64,000 nucleotides of DNA from CAYFXE01 sp964347035. GTDB lineage: Bacteria > Acidobacteriota > Aminicenantia > Aminicenantales > Aminicenantaceae. The DNA is taken from NCBI GenBank assembly GCA_964347035.1, contig CAYFXE010000011.1, forward strand, positions 8,519 through 72,518, written 5' to 3'. Below, piece by piece: positions 33,985 through 43,074 of this stretch. The first letter of the stretch is position 1, and each line of letters opens with the position of its first letter. Both the position numbers and the translations under genes were made by a program. The notes under the pieces are model-generated. The model made no database searches, was not told the DNA's origin, and worked only from the letters and a program-made list of their open reading frames with translations.

Positions 33985-34096
33985 TTACTACTAAGGGCTG
34001 CGGCTTATTTATTATTAATATGAAAGAATGAATCAGTATTTTGCCGTTGAGTAATTTCTTATGATCAAGTCTGAACAGAAGGATCCTTAACCTGTC

Positions 34097-34579
34097 CTAT
34101 ACAAATGTTTTAACGATTTCGTTTTGAAGGCTTTTCAACTCATCATAAGCTTTGTTGATTTCGCTGATCTTTTCCTCAAGCCTTTTCATCAGTTTCTGCT
34201 TTTCCAACCCGTTGCGGAAGACGATCAGGATATCTTCATTGTTCCATGGTTTTTCGATGTACTGGAAGAGGCCGACATGATTGATGGCTTTGATCGCGTT
34301 CTCCTTATCTGCGTATCCGGTGAGTATGATACGGGGGACTTCAGGAATAATTTTCCTGACTTCTGATAGAAAAGTGATCCCGTCCATTTCTGGCATGAGA
34401 TAATCGGATACCACTAGGTCCACCTTGTTTTTTTTGATGTAGTCCAGTGCTTCCTTTGCTGAGGTGAAGGATTCGACTTTATAATCAGTCTCCAAGGATA
34501 AGAAGGCGTTCAAACTCGTGAGAACCATTTCCTCATCGTCGACGATGACTATGACATGATGATTATTCGTTTGATTCAT
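34097..34579 (-). CDS. response regulator receiver protein (CheY-like with C-terminal coil)
   Basis: A single phosphoacceptor domain with no DNA-binding output. The 160 residues have acidic pocket VIVDDEE, phosphorylation site Asp59 in LVVSDYLMPEMDG, switch threonine in IILTGYADKENAI and lysine in YIEKPWNNED. A helical coiled-coil tail of about 35 residues follows. GGAGG lies 5 bases before the ATG. The large multi-PAS kinase at 38093-41716 is the nearest possible partner; the pairing is inference. Confidence 0.93.
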   Translation of the reverse strand: MNQTNNHHVIVIVDDEEMVLTSLNAFLSLETDYKVESFTSAKEALDYIKKNKVDLVVSDYLMPEMDGITFLSEVRKIIPEVPRIILTGYADKENAIKAINHVGLFQYIEKPWNNEDILIVFRNGLEKQKLMKRLEEKISEINKAYDELKSLQNEIVKTFV

Positions 34580-34703
34580 GTTTCCTCCTTGCGGTTTCTC
34601 CAGCTAACCCTCGGTTGAGCTTCCGTTATCTTACTCTTAGACAACATGTCTCTTCATGACCCCAGCGATTCGAAGATACCAGACTTTTAACCTCATAAAG
34701 CCC

Positions 34704-35129
34704 TTATCCCCCTGCCTTGGCCATCAGTTTCCTCAACCTTTTGACCATCGTCTTCAAAATGCTTTGGGTAATTTTCACATGATCGGCCAGAAGATCGACA
34801 AAGTCTTCCTTGTTAATCCGCAGTAAGCGGGTTTTTTCAACGGCCGTTGCAGTCACGACCAAAGGCTCCTCGTCGAAGAGGGCCCAAGTACTGAAAGTAT
34901 CCTTGTGTCCGGCGATCATCAACTCTTGGTCACCTCTTGAGAGGCGAACCTTGCCTTCGAAGACCATGTACATCGCATCCGGGATAGAACCCTCTGTACA
35001 GATCGTCTCCTCTGCCTTAAACTCGACTTCGTCGGTGATAGCTGCTATGTGACTGAGGTCCTCGGTTGATGTGAACTCGAAGATATCGATGTCTTGGAGA
35101 AAAATAACTTTTTCAACAGCTGTCAGCAC
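34704..35129 (-). CDS. cyclic nucleotide-binding domain protein
   Basis: A stand-alone cNMP-binding beta-roll of 141 residues, starting at GTG (35129). Visible are the roll with FKAEETICTEGSIPDAMYMV and FEGKVRLSRGDQELMI, and a C-terminal helix; there is no helix-turn-helix, so it is not a CRP-type regulator. The phosphate-binding cassette (GExAL..RxA) is not well preserved, so a true cyclic-nucleotide ligand is uncertain. It lies 45 bases downstream of the transporter/HEAT gene, on the same strand. In relatives this domain is often fused to that transporter. Confidence 0.86.
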   Translation of the reverse strand: MLTAVEKVIFLQDIDIFEFTSTEDLSHIAAITDEVEFKAEETICTEGSIPDAMYMVFEGKVRLSRGDQELMIAGHKDTFSTWALFDEEPLVVTATAVEKTRLLRINKEDFVDLLADHVKITQSILKTMVKRLRKLMAKAGG

Positions 35130-35174
35130 CTGAAATCCTGAGTCATAAATTCTTGGCTTTTAAGATTAGCATAT

Positions 35175-38027
35175 TCATCGATTTATCGTCAATCGCACCG
35201 GATATCCGAGCCTGTGGAGGCAGTAGCGAGCCGTTTCTCTCACATTGGGATCAGGAGTATCGACAAGCTTGGCAATCAGGGGATTAGCCTTGATGTAGTT
35301 AATGCTGGCGATGAGGTAGAGAGTACAGACCTTCAGCCAGTTATCGTCACCTTGAAGTATGAAATCGATGCACTCCTCCTCGGTAGGGATATGGACGCCG
35401 AGAAGCCTCGGAGCTCTTCTGGGTGAAATCTGCTCAGGCGGAGTTTCGATGATCGGGATCAGAACTCTTTTTAAACTCGTCTCCAGGATGTTATCCAGAA
35501 ACTCGATGGCATCCGCCCTCAGGTTAGACCTGTCACTTTTGATTCCCAGATAAGCATAAAACATGTCTTTGGCCGGGTATTTCAAACCAAGAAGTCGAAA
35601 GATTCTCTCCAAACCCCCTTCGAGTTTTTCCTCGAGGGCACAGTTCAGGAGTTTTCGGGCCCTCAAAACCTCACTCCTTTTATCTCGAGAGAGATCTTCG
35701 GCTCTCACGGTCGACAGGATGATATTTTCCCGGATGAAGATCGAAAGAAGTCGGTTATGTCTTTCAATCTCGTTTAGGATTTTCTTTTCGATGAGGATAT
35801 TATCAAATTTAAGCAGAGGGAATCTGGTCCTGAGTTTGTTTAGAGCCTTCATGATTTCATAACGCAGAAGGAGATCTGTTTGTTCCAGATTTTTTGTCAG
35901 AAGATGGACTGACTTTTGTGTGCCAATCAGGGACAGGACTTTTGGAATAGCCAGGCGAATTCTGATGTCTTCTGCAGGATTTTCCAGGTAGGAGGCGAGG
36001 ATATCGGTGATTTTCTCTCCGTACTTGGCTAAGGCAGCTCTGGAATAAGGACGAATCTCTTTGGTGATAAGATGTTTGATCAGGATGGGAATGAATTCTC
36101 TGGATGTGATTTTCCCTGCACTTCTCGTCGCTTCTTTTAGAACATCTTGAGATTCGTCGTTGAGCAAAATATATAGATAGGGATACAGCTCTGGATCGTT
36201 GACATCTCCCAGAACTTTGGCGATGTTGATTTTTATACACTCCCTTTCTCTCTCTCTTGTTATGTCTTTACGCAGGCCTTTGAACATCTCGATAATCAAG
36301 CCTTTCATATCGATCTCTTCGCGGAATTCCTTGATCGCCTTCCATTCTTGTGAGGCATAGATCATGGCCGTACAGCGGACGGCTGGATCATCATGGTTGA
36401 GGAATGCTTTGAGTGTCGATATCCTATTTTCTGATGTTTGGCAGAGATAGCGGATAGCTTCTGTTTGGACAGTTTGATCACCGGTCTCGAGCAGGCCTTT
36501 TGCTTCGGATGTTATGTCCAGCTCATTATAAGCAGACGCCATCCTCAAAACCGAAGCTTTAATCTCGTCGGAAGGATGTGTGATTAACTTTTGGAGATAG
36601 GGAACGACATCTTTATTCTCCACATCCTTAATCAGATTCAAGATGTACAGTATCTGTCTCTCGTTTTTTCCCCCGAGCAACTTGAGGAAGCTGTTGATGA
36701 CAGCCGCGTCCTGTAAGTTTAAAGACTCCTGCTCGATCTGGATCGTCCGCTTCTCGATGGCCGTCCTGAAGGAATTGATGTATTCTCGCCTAACAAGAAT
36801 TATCAAGTAAGTCCAAAAAGCAAGAAGACCGATGATGATCAGACTGATATGGCGGATGGCAAATCCCAACCCGATGGCCAGAGCGATGAGGAGTCCGCCA
36901 AGTCCCTCAGCAAAATTCCTGATAAAGATGTCAATAAGAGCTTTAGCTCTGTTTTTAATCTGCACAGGAATCGGGAGAGCCAAGAGCTCTGAGCCGGAAC
37001 GGTTTATGGAATGCTTCATGCTTCCGTCGCTGAATTTGATCAGGATGGCTGACCATAGGGCAGGATTAACAAGGATGACCACAGCCCCCACTAATAGACC
37101 TAACGGAAGAAAAAGAAGAGAGACAGCTACTCCGAAATACTTCATGATCTTTCCTGTAAGAAAAAGCTGAATACCTAAAGAGGCCAAGTTAAAAGTGGAT
37201 AACCAGAAGCCGAAAAAAGCGGTGAGATCGTCGGCCTCGGTGTAATAGTTCGAGGCCACGGCTTGGAACTGGTAATCGACAAGATTGGCAACGATGACAC
37301 TCACGCAGATGATTCCCGTCAGGTAAACAAGATGGCGGGAGTTGAGAATCAATTTCAATGGATTATCCGTGGCTCTGGCCTGATCGGAACGTCCGGCCCC
37401 GTGGAGCCTTTCCTGATGGCTATCTCGTCCGGATTTGTTCCAGACCCCCCAGATCAGGCCTATGCAGATGATTAAGAATCCGATGCAGAAAAAAATCAGA
37501 TTTTCGGTTCTCAGGCGAGGTGCCAGAAAGTTAGTAAGGTAACCGCCGCCAATCCCTCCCAAAATGGCGCCGGCACCGATAAACCCGAACAGCCGTTTGG
37601 CCTCTCTGGCGTTGAAGATGTGATTGGCCAAGAGCCAAAATTGAGCCGCTGTCGTCACTCCGAAAACACCCACCCAGACGTAGAAAGCGTAAAGAAACCA
37701 GCCTCCCTGGTATCCAGAATGAAGCATGAACCAGAAAAAGAGAAGGCAGATGATGGAGATGAGAATAGTGGCCAGGATAAGGTAGTCAAGCCGCACTCTT
37801 TTCGTGTATCGGGACAGTAACCAGGCGACAAGACCTCCGATTAGGGCCATCATCATGTAGACATACGGAAGTTTTTCGTAGCCGAATTTAACCAGGAACA
37901 GGGATTGTCGAACCGGTTTTAGGATCAGCAGCGAAGAAATGATGAGAAAGATGTAGGCAAACATTAGCGAAGCTCTTAAGCCTTCGCCTTCGCGGATGTC
38001 GAACAGCTTGGCGATTATTTTTCTCAT
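35175..38027 (-). CDS. Npt1/Npt2-type (ATP/ADP carrier-like) membrane protein with HEAT repeats
   Basis: The 950 residues fall in two halves. The first ~430 hold about 12 transmembrane helices of the nucleotide-transporter/MFS type; near the start is SLLILKPVRQSLFLVKFGYE, and later WLLANHIFNAREAKRLFGFI is characteristic of this family. The second half is cytoplasmic and built of HEAT repeats (for example HPSDEIKASVLRMASAYNEL and DDPAVRCTAMIYASQEW). Free-living bacteria carry such proteins with unknown substrates; nucleotide exchange should not be assumed. The cNMP-binding partner domain is encoded separately downstream. Confidence 0.88.
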   Translation of the reverse strand: MRKIIAKLFDIREGEGLRASLMFAYIFLIISSLLILKPVRQSLFLVKFGYEKLPYVYMMMALIGGLVAWLLSRYTKRVRLDYLILATILISIICLLFFWFMLHSGYQGGWFLYAFYVWVGVFGVTTAAQFWLLANHIFNAREAKRLFGFIGAGAILGGIGGGYLTNFLAPRLRTENLIFFCIGFLIICIGLIWGVWNKSGRDSHQERLHGAGRSDQARATDNPLKLILNSRHLVYLTGIICVSVIVANLVDYQFQAVASNYYTEADDLTAFFGFWLSTFNLASLGIQLFLTGKIMKYFGVAVSLLFLPLGLLVGAVVILVNPALWSAILIKFSDGSMKHSINRSGSELLALPIPVQIKNRAKALIDIFIRNFAEGLGGLLIALAIGLGFAIRHISLIIIGLLAFWTYLIILVRREYINSFRTAIEKRTIQIEQESLNLQDAAVINSFLKLLGGKNERQILYILNLIKDVENKDVVPYLQKLITHPSDEIKASVLRMASAYNELDITSEAKGLLETGDQTVQTEAIRYLCQTSENRISTLKAFLNHDDPAVRCTAMIYASQEWKAIKEFREEIDMKGLIIEMFKGLRKDITRERERECIKINIAKVLGDVNDPELYPYLYILLNDESQDVLKEATRSAGKITSREFIPILIKHLITKEIRPYSRAALAKYGEKITDILASYLENPAEDIRIRLAIPKVLSLIGTQKSVHLLTKNLEQTDLLLRYEIMKALNKLRTRFPLLKFDNILIEKKILNEIERHNRLLSIFIRENIILSTVRAEDLSRDKRSEVLRARKLLNCALEEKLEGGLERIFRLLGLKYPAKDMFYAYLGIKSDRSNLRADAIEFLDNILETSLKRVLIPIIETPPEQISPRRAPRLLGVHIPTEEECIDFILQGDDNWLKVCTLYLIASINYIKANPLIAKLVDTPDPNVRETARYCLHRLGYPVRLTINR

Positions 38028-38039
38028 TCTTTAAGGGAA

Positions 38040-38068
38040 TGAATACCTATAGTTCTGGATTGTGCCAA
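38040..38068 (-). promoter_or_regulatory. candidate promoter of transporter/HEAT gene
   Basis: Minus strand: TTGGCA (38063-38068), 17-base spacer, TATTCA (38040-38045). The start near 38033 leaves about 6 bases before the ATG. The -35 overlaps one arm of a perfect inverted repeat (38065-38087). Moderate match only. Confidence 0.42.
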
Positions 38069-38087
38069 CAGTTCTGAGAACTGTTGG
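38065..38087. repeat. 23-base perfect inverted repeat
   Basis: CCAACAGTTC, TGA, GAACTGTTGG: a 10-bp stem with a 3-base loop in the 65-base spacer between the histidine kinase and the transporter gene. No U-run follows on either strand, so it is not a classical terminator. Overlap with a promoter-like -35 suggests an operator. Confidence 0.65.
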
Positions 38088-38092
38088 AGAGG

Positions 38093-41000
38093 CTAGTTGC
38101 GTTTTCTGTTTTTCTCAAGGAGCTGATCGAGATTCATGGGCAGGTTGATCGTGAATTTGGTCCCCTTTCCGAGTTCGCTCTCCACTCTGATCTCTCCATG
38201 ATGATTCTGGATGATTTGGTAGCATATGGACAGTCCCAGTCCTGTTCCGATCCCTCTGCCTTTGGTCGTGAATCCTGGATCGAAGATTTTACTCAAGTTT
38301 TCCTTAGGAATTCCAGAACCATTGTCCTCAAAGATAATGTGAATTTTCCTGTTTTTGGCAAAGGTTGTTATGGTGATCGTTCCTTCCTCTTTTATGGCCT
38401 GTTTGCTGTTGATGAGCAGGTTGAGGAAGACTTGGTTCAGTTCGCTGGGGAAACAGGATATAGGGGGAATATTCCCGAACTTCTTGATAACGGTGACTTT
38501 GTGTTTCAGCTCATGGTGGGCTAAGGTCAAGGTATCTTCAAGACCTTCGTGGATGTCCACTGTCTTAAGCTCTGCCTCATCCAATCGAGCAAAGCTTCTT
38601 AATCTTTTGACGATGTTAACCACTCGTTCTGTCCCGGTCTGGATGACCTTGTGAGAGTCCTCCACGATCTTGAAAGCGGCATCAAAATGAGTGTCCTCCT
38701 GGACTTGCTTAGGGCATTCTAAGCGGATGTTATTTCTTAAGTTTTCTAAAGTTCTGAACAGCGTATCTTGCATGCTGCTCACTGCCCCGATGGGTGTGTT
38801 GATTTCATGGGCAATGCCGGCGACTAGTGCTCCTAAAGATGCCATTTTCTCCGATTGCACTAGCTGGGCCTGGGCGTCCTTGAGATACTGATTGGCTCGT
38901 TCCAGATCATCCATGACTTTTTTCATTCTAGTAAAATCATGGGCAATTCCGATATAATAGATGACATTTCCCTCACTATCTATCAGTGGGGATATGCTCG
39001 ACCTGTGCCATCTCCAGCTCTTGTTTTTGTGTCTTATCCGGTATTCGATTCCACTGATTTTTTCACTCGTCATAATCATATTTTGAAAACACTCATCACA
39101 TATTGGGATATCCTTCGGTTGGACAAACTTCCAGATGGATTCCCCCTCGAAATCGGAAACATCAAAGCCCAAGATTTCTTTCAGGTTTGGTGAAACATAG
39201 GAAAAAGTTCCTTCTGGAGTCAAGGTGTAGATAATATCGTAGGCGTTTTCGACTAGACCACGAAATCGCTCCTCGCTTTCTTGCAGGGCCCATTCGAATT
39301 TTTTTCGCTCTGTGTCATCCTTGCCGATGCTCAGAATCTCTTTCATGCTGCCTTCTTCATCATAAATCGGCTTGTTCGTCCAGGTGATCCAGACCCGTTC
39401 CCCGCTCTTTTTGATGTTTTCATTCTCATTGCTGACATATTTAGACGGATTTCGTTCAATGTCTTCGATCATAGCTCTGAGGTCGCGCCCTGCCGAATCT
39501 GTCTCCGGGACGATGGTCTCCATCACATTTTTGTTTAATATTTCTTTCTCTTTATAGCCAAAGAAATCCTGGGCATACTTGTTGAAAAAAGTGATATATC
39601 CGTTTTGATCCCAACGCATGATGATACTGTTGGCACTCTCCACCAGCTCCCGGTACTTCTTTTCACTTTCTTGCAGGGCCTGCTCAATTTCTCTATGCTC
39701 GGTGATATCGATCCCTGTTCCGATAATAAAATCAACGGCGCCATCCTCGTCGATTAGGGCCGTGTTCGACCAGACAATCAATCGGTGAACTCCGTCTTTG
39801 GTCACCCAATAGTTCTCAGCTTTATTAGGGAAGTGTCCGGCCTTTAATTCTTTGAATATTCCCTTGACTTTCTTAACTTCCTCAGGAATCAGGAAGATAT
39901 CCCAGAAAGGCTTGTCCTTGACTTCAGCGAATTTATACCCAGTAACCTGTTCGCAAGTGCGGTTGAAGCGGACAATCCGGCCTTTTGTGTCGAGGACAAC
40001 CACGAGAGCACCGACAGTATCAAGTACAGCTGAAACAAAATTTCTTTCTCTCTTTAGGGCCTCTTCAGCTTGTCTGCGTTTGTCTATATCGTACAAACCG
40101 GTTATAGCTACCTGTTCATCCCCGATTTGGGTCAGTTCTATGGATAAAATGGACCAGATGACTTTTTTGTCAGGGCGGATAATCTGCATCTCATAGTTAT
40201 GTACATATCCTTCTTTGTGCAGTTTCTCCAACACAATCTTCCGATCCTCGGGATTGTAATAGAAGTCTGGTGTGCCTTTGCCTATCAAATCCTTGGGTGT
40301 CGATTCAACTAACTTGGCCAGATGGTCATTGACGAATAAGATCTTTCCGTCAGATATGCGGCTGACGAGCAGAGGGATGGGGGAGGCGTTAACAATGGTA
40401 TGGATCTGATCGTAAGACCGTTTGATGGGAGTGACATCTTGATAAATCCATATGCTTCCTAATATGACCTTGTTCCTGTCGAAGACTGGAATATTGATGG
40501 GGAGAATGATTCTCTCTTTGGGCTTTATCTGTCTAACCGTTTGTTCCAGCATCTGAGCGATATCAAATTCTTTTTTTATCAATTCATCGGGAGAGCAGCA
40601 GAGCATCTCATTAGTGATCTTAAGAAACCTGTCGAAATCTTCGAAGCTATCCTTGATTTTATCCAGAAAGACTTTGAAAGGCTTGTTGAGGACATCCTTG
40701 CTGCTGACACCAAAGAAATCGTCCATGTTTTTATTAGCTGTGGTCAGATGACCCATTTGGTCAACCTTGATAATCACATCGGGATAGGTATCCAGGATAG
40801 CCTGCAGCTCGTCTCGGCTCTTGTACAGATCTTGAAGCAGTTTTTCCATCTCGGCATTTTTCTGTTCGAGCTGCTCTTTGATCGAAACGAGCTCTTTGTT
40901 CCTGTGGGTTCTTTCCTTGACCAGTTTTTCGAGTTCTTTGAAATAATTTTTGAGCTCAAGCTCATAATGTTTCCTCTCCGTCACATCCCGGGCTATGCCG

Positions 41001-41716
41001 TCCTGTTTGATGGCTTTTCCGTTTTCCGTGATAATCCTTCCTCGGACCTCAAAATGTCGGAACTCGCCTGACTTGGTCATCATCCGGAATTCAACCGTTC
41101 GGATATGCTTGTGCGCTTCTTTCATGGCCTTTAAGAACCGTTTCTGCACCTGCGCTCTGTCGTCTGGATGGAGTAAATCGAAGAAAGAGGTCCCGATCAG
41201 TTCGGAGGGAGAGTAGCCCATGTTGGCCTTCACCGATGGACTCATCCTCAGGAAATTACCCTTCGGAGAGAGGGAGTAGATGATATCCGGAACGTTCTCG
41301 ACGATCATCCTCAGGCTGGCTTCGGATTCTCTGAGTTTTTTCTCCAATCTCGTCTTTTCGATGGCCAGGTGGATGGTGGTTACGACCTCGTCTATGTTCG
41401 GAGGCTCGAGGATAAAGTCAAAAGCCCCTTTTTTGATGGACTTTATGGCTTGGGCGATGGTTCCATGGGAAGAGAGGATGATAACAGGAATGTCAGGATT
41501 GATTCTTCTCATCCGCTCCAAGACCTTCAAGCCACCCATTCTGGGCATATTCAGGTCACACAGCACGACATCGAAGCTCCGTTTCTTGAACAAGCTTAAA
41601 CCGATTTGACCCGACGAAGCAGGCGTGATTCTGAAGCCCTTTGAACGGATGAGGCGGCATAAAGACCGGCGCTGTTCGGCCTCGTCTTCGATGTATAAGA
41701 CTCTTGTTTTTTCCAT
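38093..41716 (-). CDS. multi-PAS hybrid sensor histidine kinase with N-terminal receiver
   Basis: A soluble 1207-residue sensor kinase. Order: receiver domain (about 1-125, Asp54 in VVLCDLNMPRMGG), PAS/PAC 1 (~130-255), coiled coil (~258-305), PAS 2-6 (~308-940), HisKA with His970 in VAGIAHEINTPIG, and the HATPase domain with NLLINSKQAIKEEG, DNGSGIPKENL and GIGTGLGLSIC. There are no transmembrane helices, so it senses cytoplasmic cues. In the receiver the conserved lysine-proline is replaced (DFILEPPNIDEV), which may lock or uncouple signalling. The CheY-like protein at 34097 could receive the phosphate; this is inference. Confidence 0.94.
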   Translation of the reverse strand: MEKTRVLYIEDEAEQRRSLCRLIRSKGFRITPASSGQIGLSLFKKRSFDVVLCDLNMPRMGGLKVLERMRRINPDIPVIILSSHGTIAQAIKSIKKGAFDFILEPPNIDEVVTTIHLAIEKTRLEKKLRESEASLRMIVENVPDIIYSLSPKGNFLRMSPSVKANMGYSPSELIGTSFFDLLHPDDRAQVQKRFLKAMKEAHKHIRTVEFRMMTKSGEFRHFEVRGRIITENGKAIKQDGIARDVTERKHYELELKNYFKELEKLVKERTHRNKELVSIKEQLEQKNAEMEKLLQDLYKSRDELQAILDTYPDVIIKVDQMGHLTTANKNMDDFFGVSSKDVLNKPFKVFLDKIKDSFEDFDRFLKITNEMLCCSPDELIKKEFDIAQMLEQTVRQIKPKERIILPINIPVFDRNKVILGSIWIYQDVTPIKRSYDQIHTIVNASPIPLLVSRISDGKILFVNDHLAKLVESTPKDLIGKGTPDFYYNPEDRKIVLEKLHKEGYVHNYEMQIIRPDKKVIWSILSIELTQIGDEQVAITGLYDIDKRRQAEEALKRERNFVSAVLDTVGALVVVLDTKGRIVRFNRTCEQVTGYKFAEVKDKPFWDIFLIPEEVKKVKGIFKELKAGHFPNKAENYWVTKDGVHRLIVWSNTALIDEDGAVDFIIGTGIDITEHREIEQALQESEKKYRELVESANSIIMRWDQNGYITFFNKYAQDFFGYKEKEILNKNVMETIVPETDSAGRDLRAMIEDIERNPSKYVSNENENIKKSGERVWITWTNKPIYDEEGSMKEILSIGKDDTERKKFEWALQESEERFRGLVENAYDIIYTLTPEGTFSYVSPNLKEILGFDVSDFEGESIWKFVQPKDIPICDECFQNMIMTSEKISGIEYRIRHKNKSWRWHRSSISPLIDSEGNVIYYIGIAHDFTRMKKVMDDLERANQYLKDAQAQLVQSEKMASLGALVAGIAHEINTPIGAVSSMQDTLFRTLENLRNNIRLECPKQVQEDTHFDAAFKIVEDSHKVIQTGTERVVNIVKRLRSFARLDEAELKTVDIHEGLEDTLTLAHHELKHKVTVIKKFGNIPPISCFPSELNQVFLNLLINSKQAIKEEGTITITTFAKNRKIHIIFEDNGSGIPKENLSKIFDPGFTTKGRGIGTGLGLSICYQIIQNHHGEIRVESELGKGTKFTINLPMNLDQLLEKNRKRN

Positions 41717-41755
41717 TGTTTAAAAGGCATTCTTGTGATTAATTTTTTTTTCGAT

Positions 41756-41765
41756 NNNNNNNNNN
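41756..41765. other. assembly gap (10 N)
   Basis: Ten unresolved bases in the spacer upstream of the histidine kinase, next to a repeat fragment. The gap was probably caused by repeats. Confidence 0.99.
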
Positions 41766-41815
41766 TTCTTTCCAAATGGCAAACAGAGGGAAAGGAGGGG
41801 AACGTCTCCATTCTT

Positions 41816-41880
41816 CACGATGAAGCCTGACCCCCGCTCAGGCTTCACAGGGGCTTCCTCACCCCCCAACCCTCTCCCTA
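41816..41880. repeat. partial palindromic element beside the gap
   Basis: CACGATGAAGCCTGACCCC is identical to the right end of the 81-bp element at 1365-1445. It is followed by CGCTCAGGCTTCACAGGGG and a pyrimidine-rich stretch. The left half is missing, either truncated or lost in the gap. The remaining spacer to 41979 shows no supportable gene. Confidence 0.6.
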
Positions 41881-41979
41881 TTCTATCCAGCATAGATATT
41901 AATATCCATGACGATTTTGGCAATGTCTTCGATCGGATTTATTACATCTAAGATTAACCGAGGCGATGGAGTTGTGTTC

Positions 41980-42417
41980 CTATTCCTTCTGCCCTAATTT
42001 AACACGATTAATATATGAGGGAAGATGGTGGATAAATTGTTTTAGGGCTTTCCTGTCGATGAGCTTTTCGGCCTCCTCTATGCTCAACCACCGGCGTTCT
42101 CTGAAAAAAGATTCGGGCCAATCGGCGAAGATTTCTGTCACTTCGAGAAGATAGACTTGAACCGTGACCGTGCCGCCCCATTTCTGATATCGGAATTTCC
42201 CGATCGGCTTCGGATAAATCTTTCCCTTCACTCCGGCTTCCTCGAAGGCTTCATTGGCAGCGGATTCGATCGGAGACATATCCAATTCCACGATACCTTT
42301 CGGGATTATCCAGCGTTTGCGAGTTCGAGACGTGATGAGCAGAATCTTTAATTCGTTCTGCTCATACCTGAAAGGAATGACTCCCGATTGGTTATAAATC
42401 CAGCTTTGGTCTTCCAT
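41980..42417 (-). CDS. NUDIX hydrolase
   Basis: A 145-residue NUDIX-fold hydrolase, probably of the diadenosine-polyphosphate/inositol-pyrophosphate type, given RWIIPKGIVELDMSPIES and the start YNQSGVIPFRYE. The NUDIX helix reads NEAFEEAGV: the metal-binding glutamates are kept, but the usual arginine of REUxEE is asparagine. The substrate is unknown. It lies downstream of the CYTH gene on the same strand; both families hydrolyse phosphoanhydride bonds. Confidence 0.86.
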   Translation of the reverse strand: MEDQSWIYNQSGVIPFRYEQNELKILLITSRTRKRWIIPKGIVELDMSPIESAANEAFEEAGVKGKIYPKPIGKFRYQKWGGTVTVQVYLLEVTEIFADWPESFFRERRWLSIEEAEKLIDRKALKQFIHHLPSYINRVKLGQKE

Positions 42418-42505
42418 TTTGTCTGCTTTTTATGAATTTCCTGTGATCTGGCCATCTCCTAAATCAAATCTCAGAGCCAGTCCAGAACACCGCCACAGGT
42501 TCTTT

Positions 42506-43000
42506 TCATGAGGGTGAGGAATCATTCGGGAGCCCGGAGACGGCAAGACTTTTGTTTTTGTACCTCTCGTCTTGAGTGACTTCCCTCCCAAACCATTCAG
42601 GTGGAACGAAGGATTCTGAATCTTCCATGGATTGGAATTCCACCTCGGCGGTGACGAGCCCCTTGAGAGAGCTGCGGTAAACATCCAGCTCGATCAGGTT
42701 CCCTGCGTGTTCGAGTTCATACCGGACTTTTTCTATCCTTTTTCCGATGGTTAGAGGCCAGAGCCGGGTGAACTGGTCATGGGTGAGCTCTATTTCGACC
42801 TCATCTCTTTGCAATCTACCACCGCTTTTGACTGTCAGATAGTGTTTTTGGCCCTTCTGTCTTATCCTCACCTCTGTCCCGTCCTCTATGATAGCCAGAT
42901 AGCCTTGGAGTATTTCATGACGGGGATATTTATCTAAGTTTTGTGGTAGGCTTTCGATGATAAACTTGCGCTCGATTTCCTTGTCTTTCAGGCCAGGCAT
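42506..43000 (-). CDS. CYTH domain protein (triphosphate-tunnel enzyme)
   Basis: A 164-residue triphosphate-tunnel metalloenzyme. The family-defining EIERKF motif is at residues 8-13 (KEIERKFIIESLP). The beta-tunnel strands keep alternating charged residues: GTEVRIRQKGQKHYLTVKSG, DEVEIELT, KVRYEL, LIELDVYRSS and AEVEFQS. Bacterial members hydrolyse inorganic triphosphate or similar. A clear AAGGAGA lies 6 bases before the ATG. It fits the polyphosphate theme of the window (PPK1, CHAD, PPK2). Confidence 0.92.
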   Translation of the reverse strand: MPGLKDKEIERKFIIESLPQNLDKYPRHEILQGYLAIIEDGTEVRIRQKGQKHYLTVKSGGRLQRDEVEIELTHDQFTRLWPLTIGKRIEKVRYELEHAGNLIELDVYRSSLKGLVTAEVEFQSMEDSESFVPPEWFGREVTQDERYKNKSLAVSGLPNDSSPS

Positions 43001-43074
43001 GTCTTCTCCTTGAAAGAGAGGAACTGAACCAGGATCATCACTCTATTGTTTGGACCGAGTTTTATCGTGATTTA

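Noticed and set aside
38065..38087. Inverted repeat as a rho-independent terminator
   Set aside because: No T-run follows the stem on either strand; operator or incidental hairpin is more likely.
41880..41990. Minus-strand frame ending in DVINPIEDIAKIVMDINIYAG
   Set aside because: It is protein-like but has no start, overlaps the NUDIX gene end and runs from repeat sequence; too short to support as a gene or named pseudogene.
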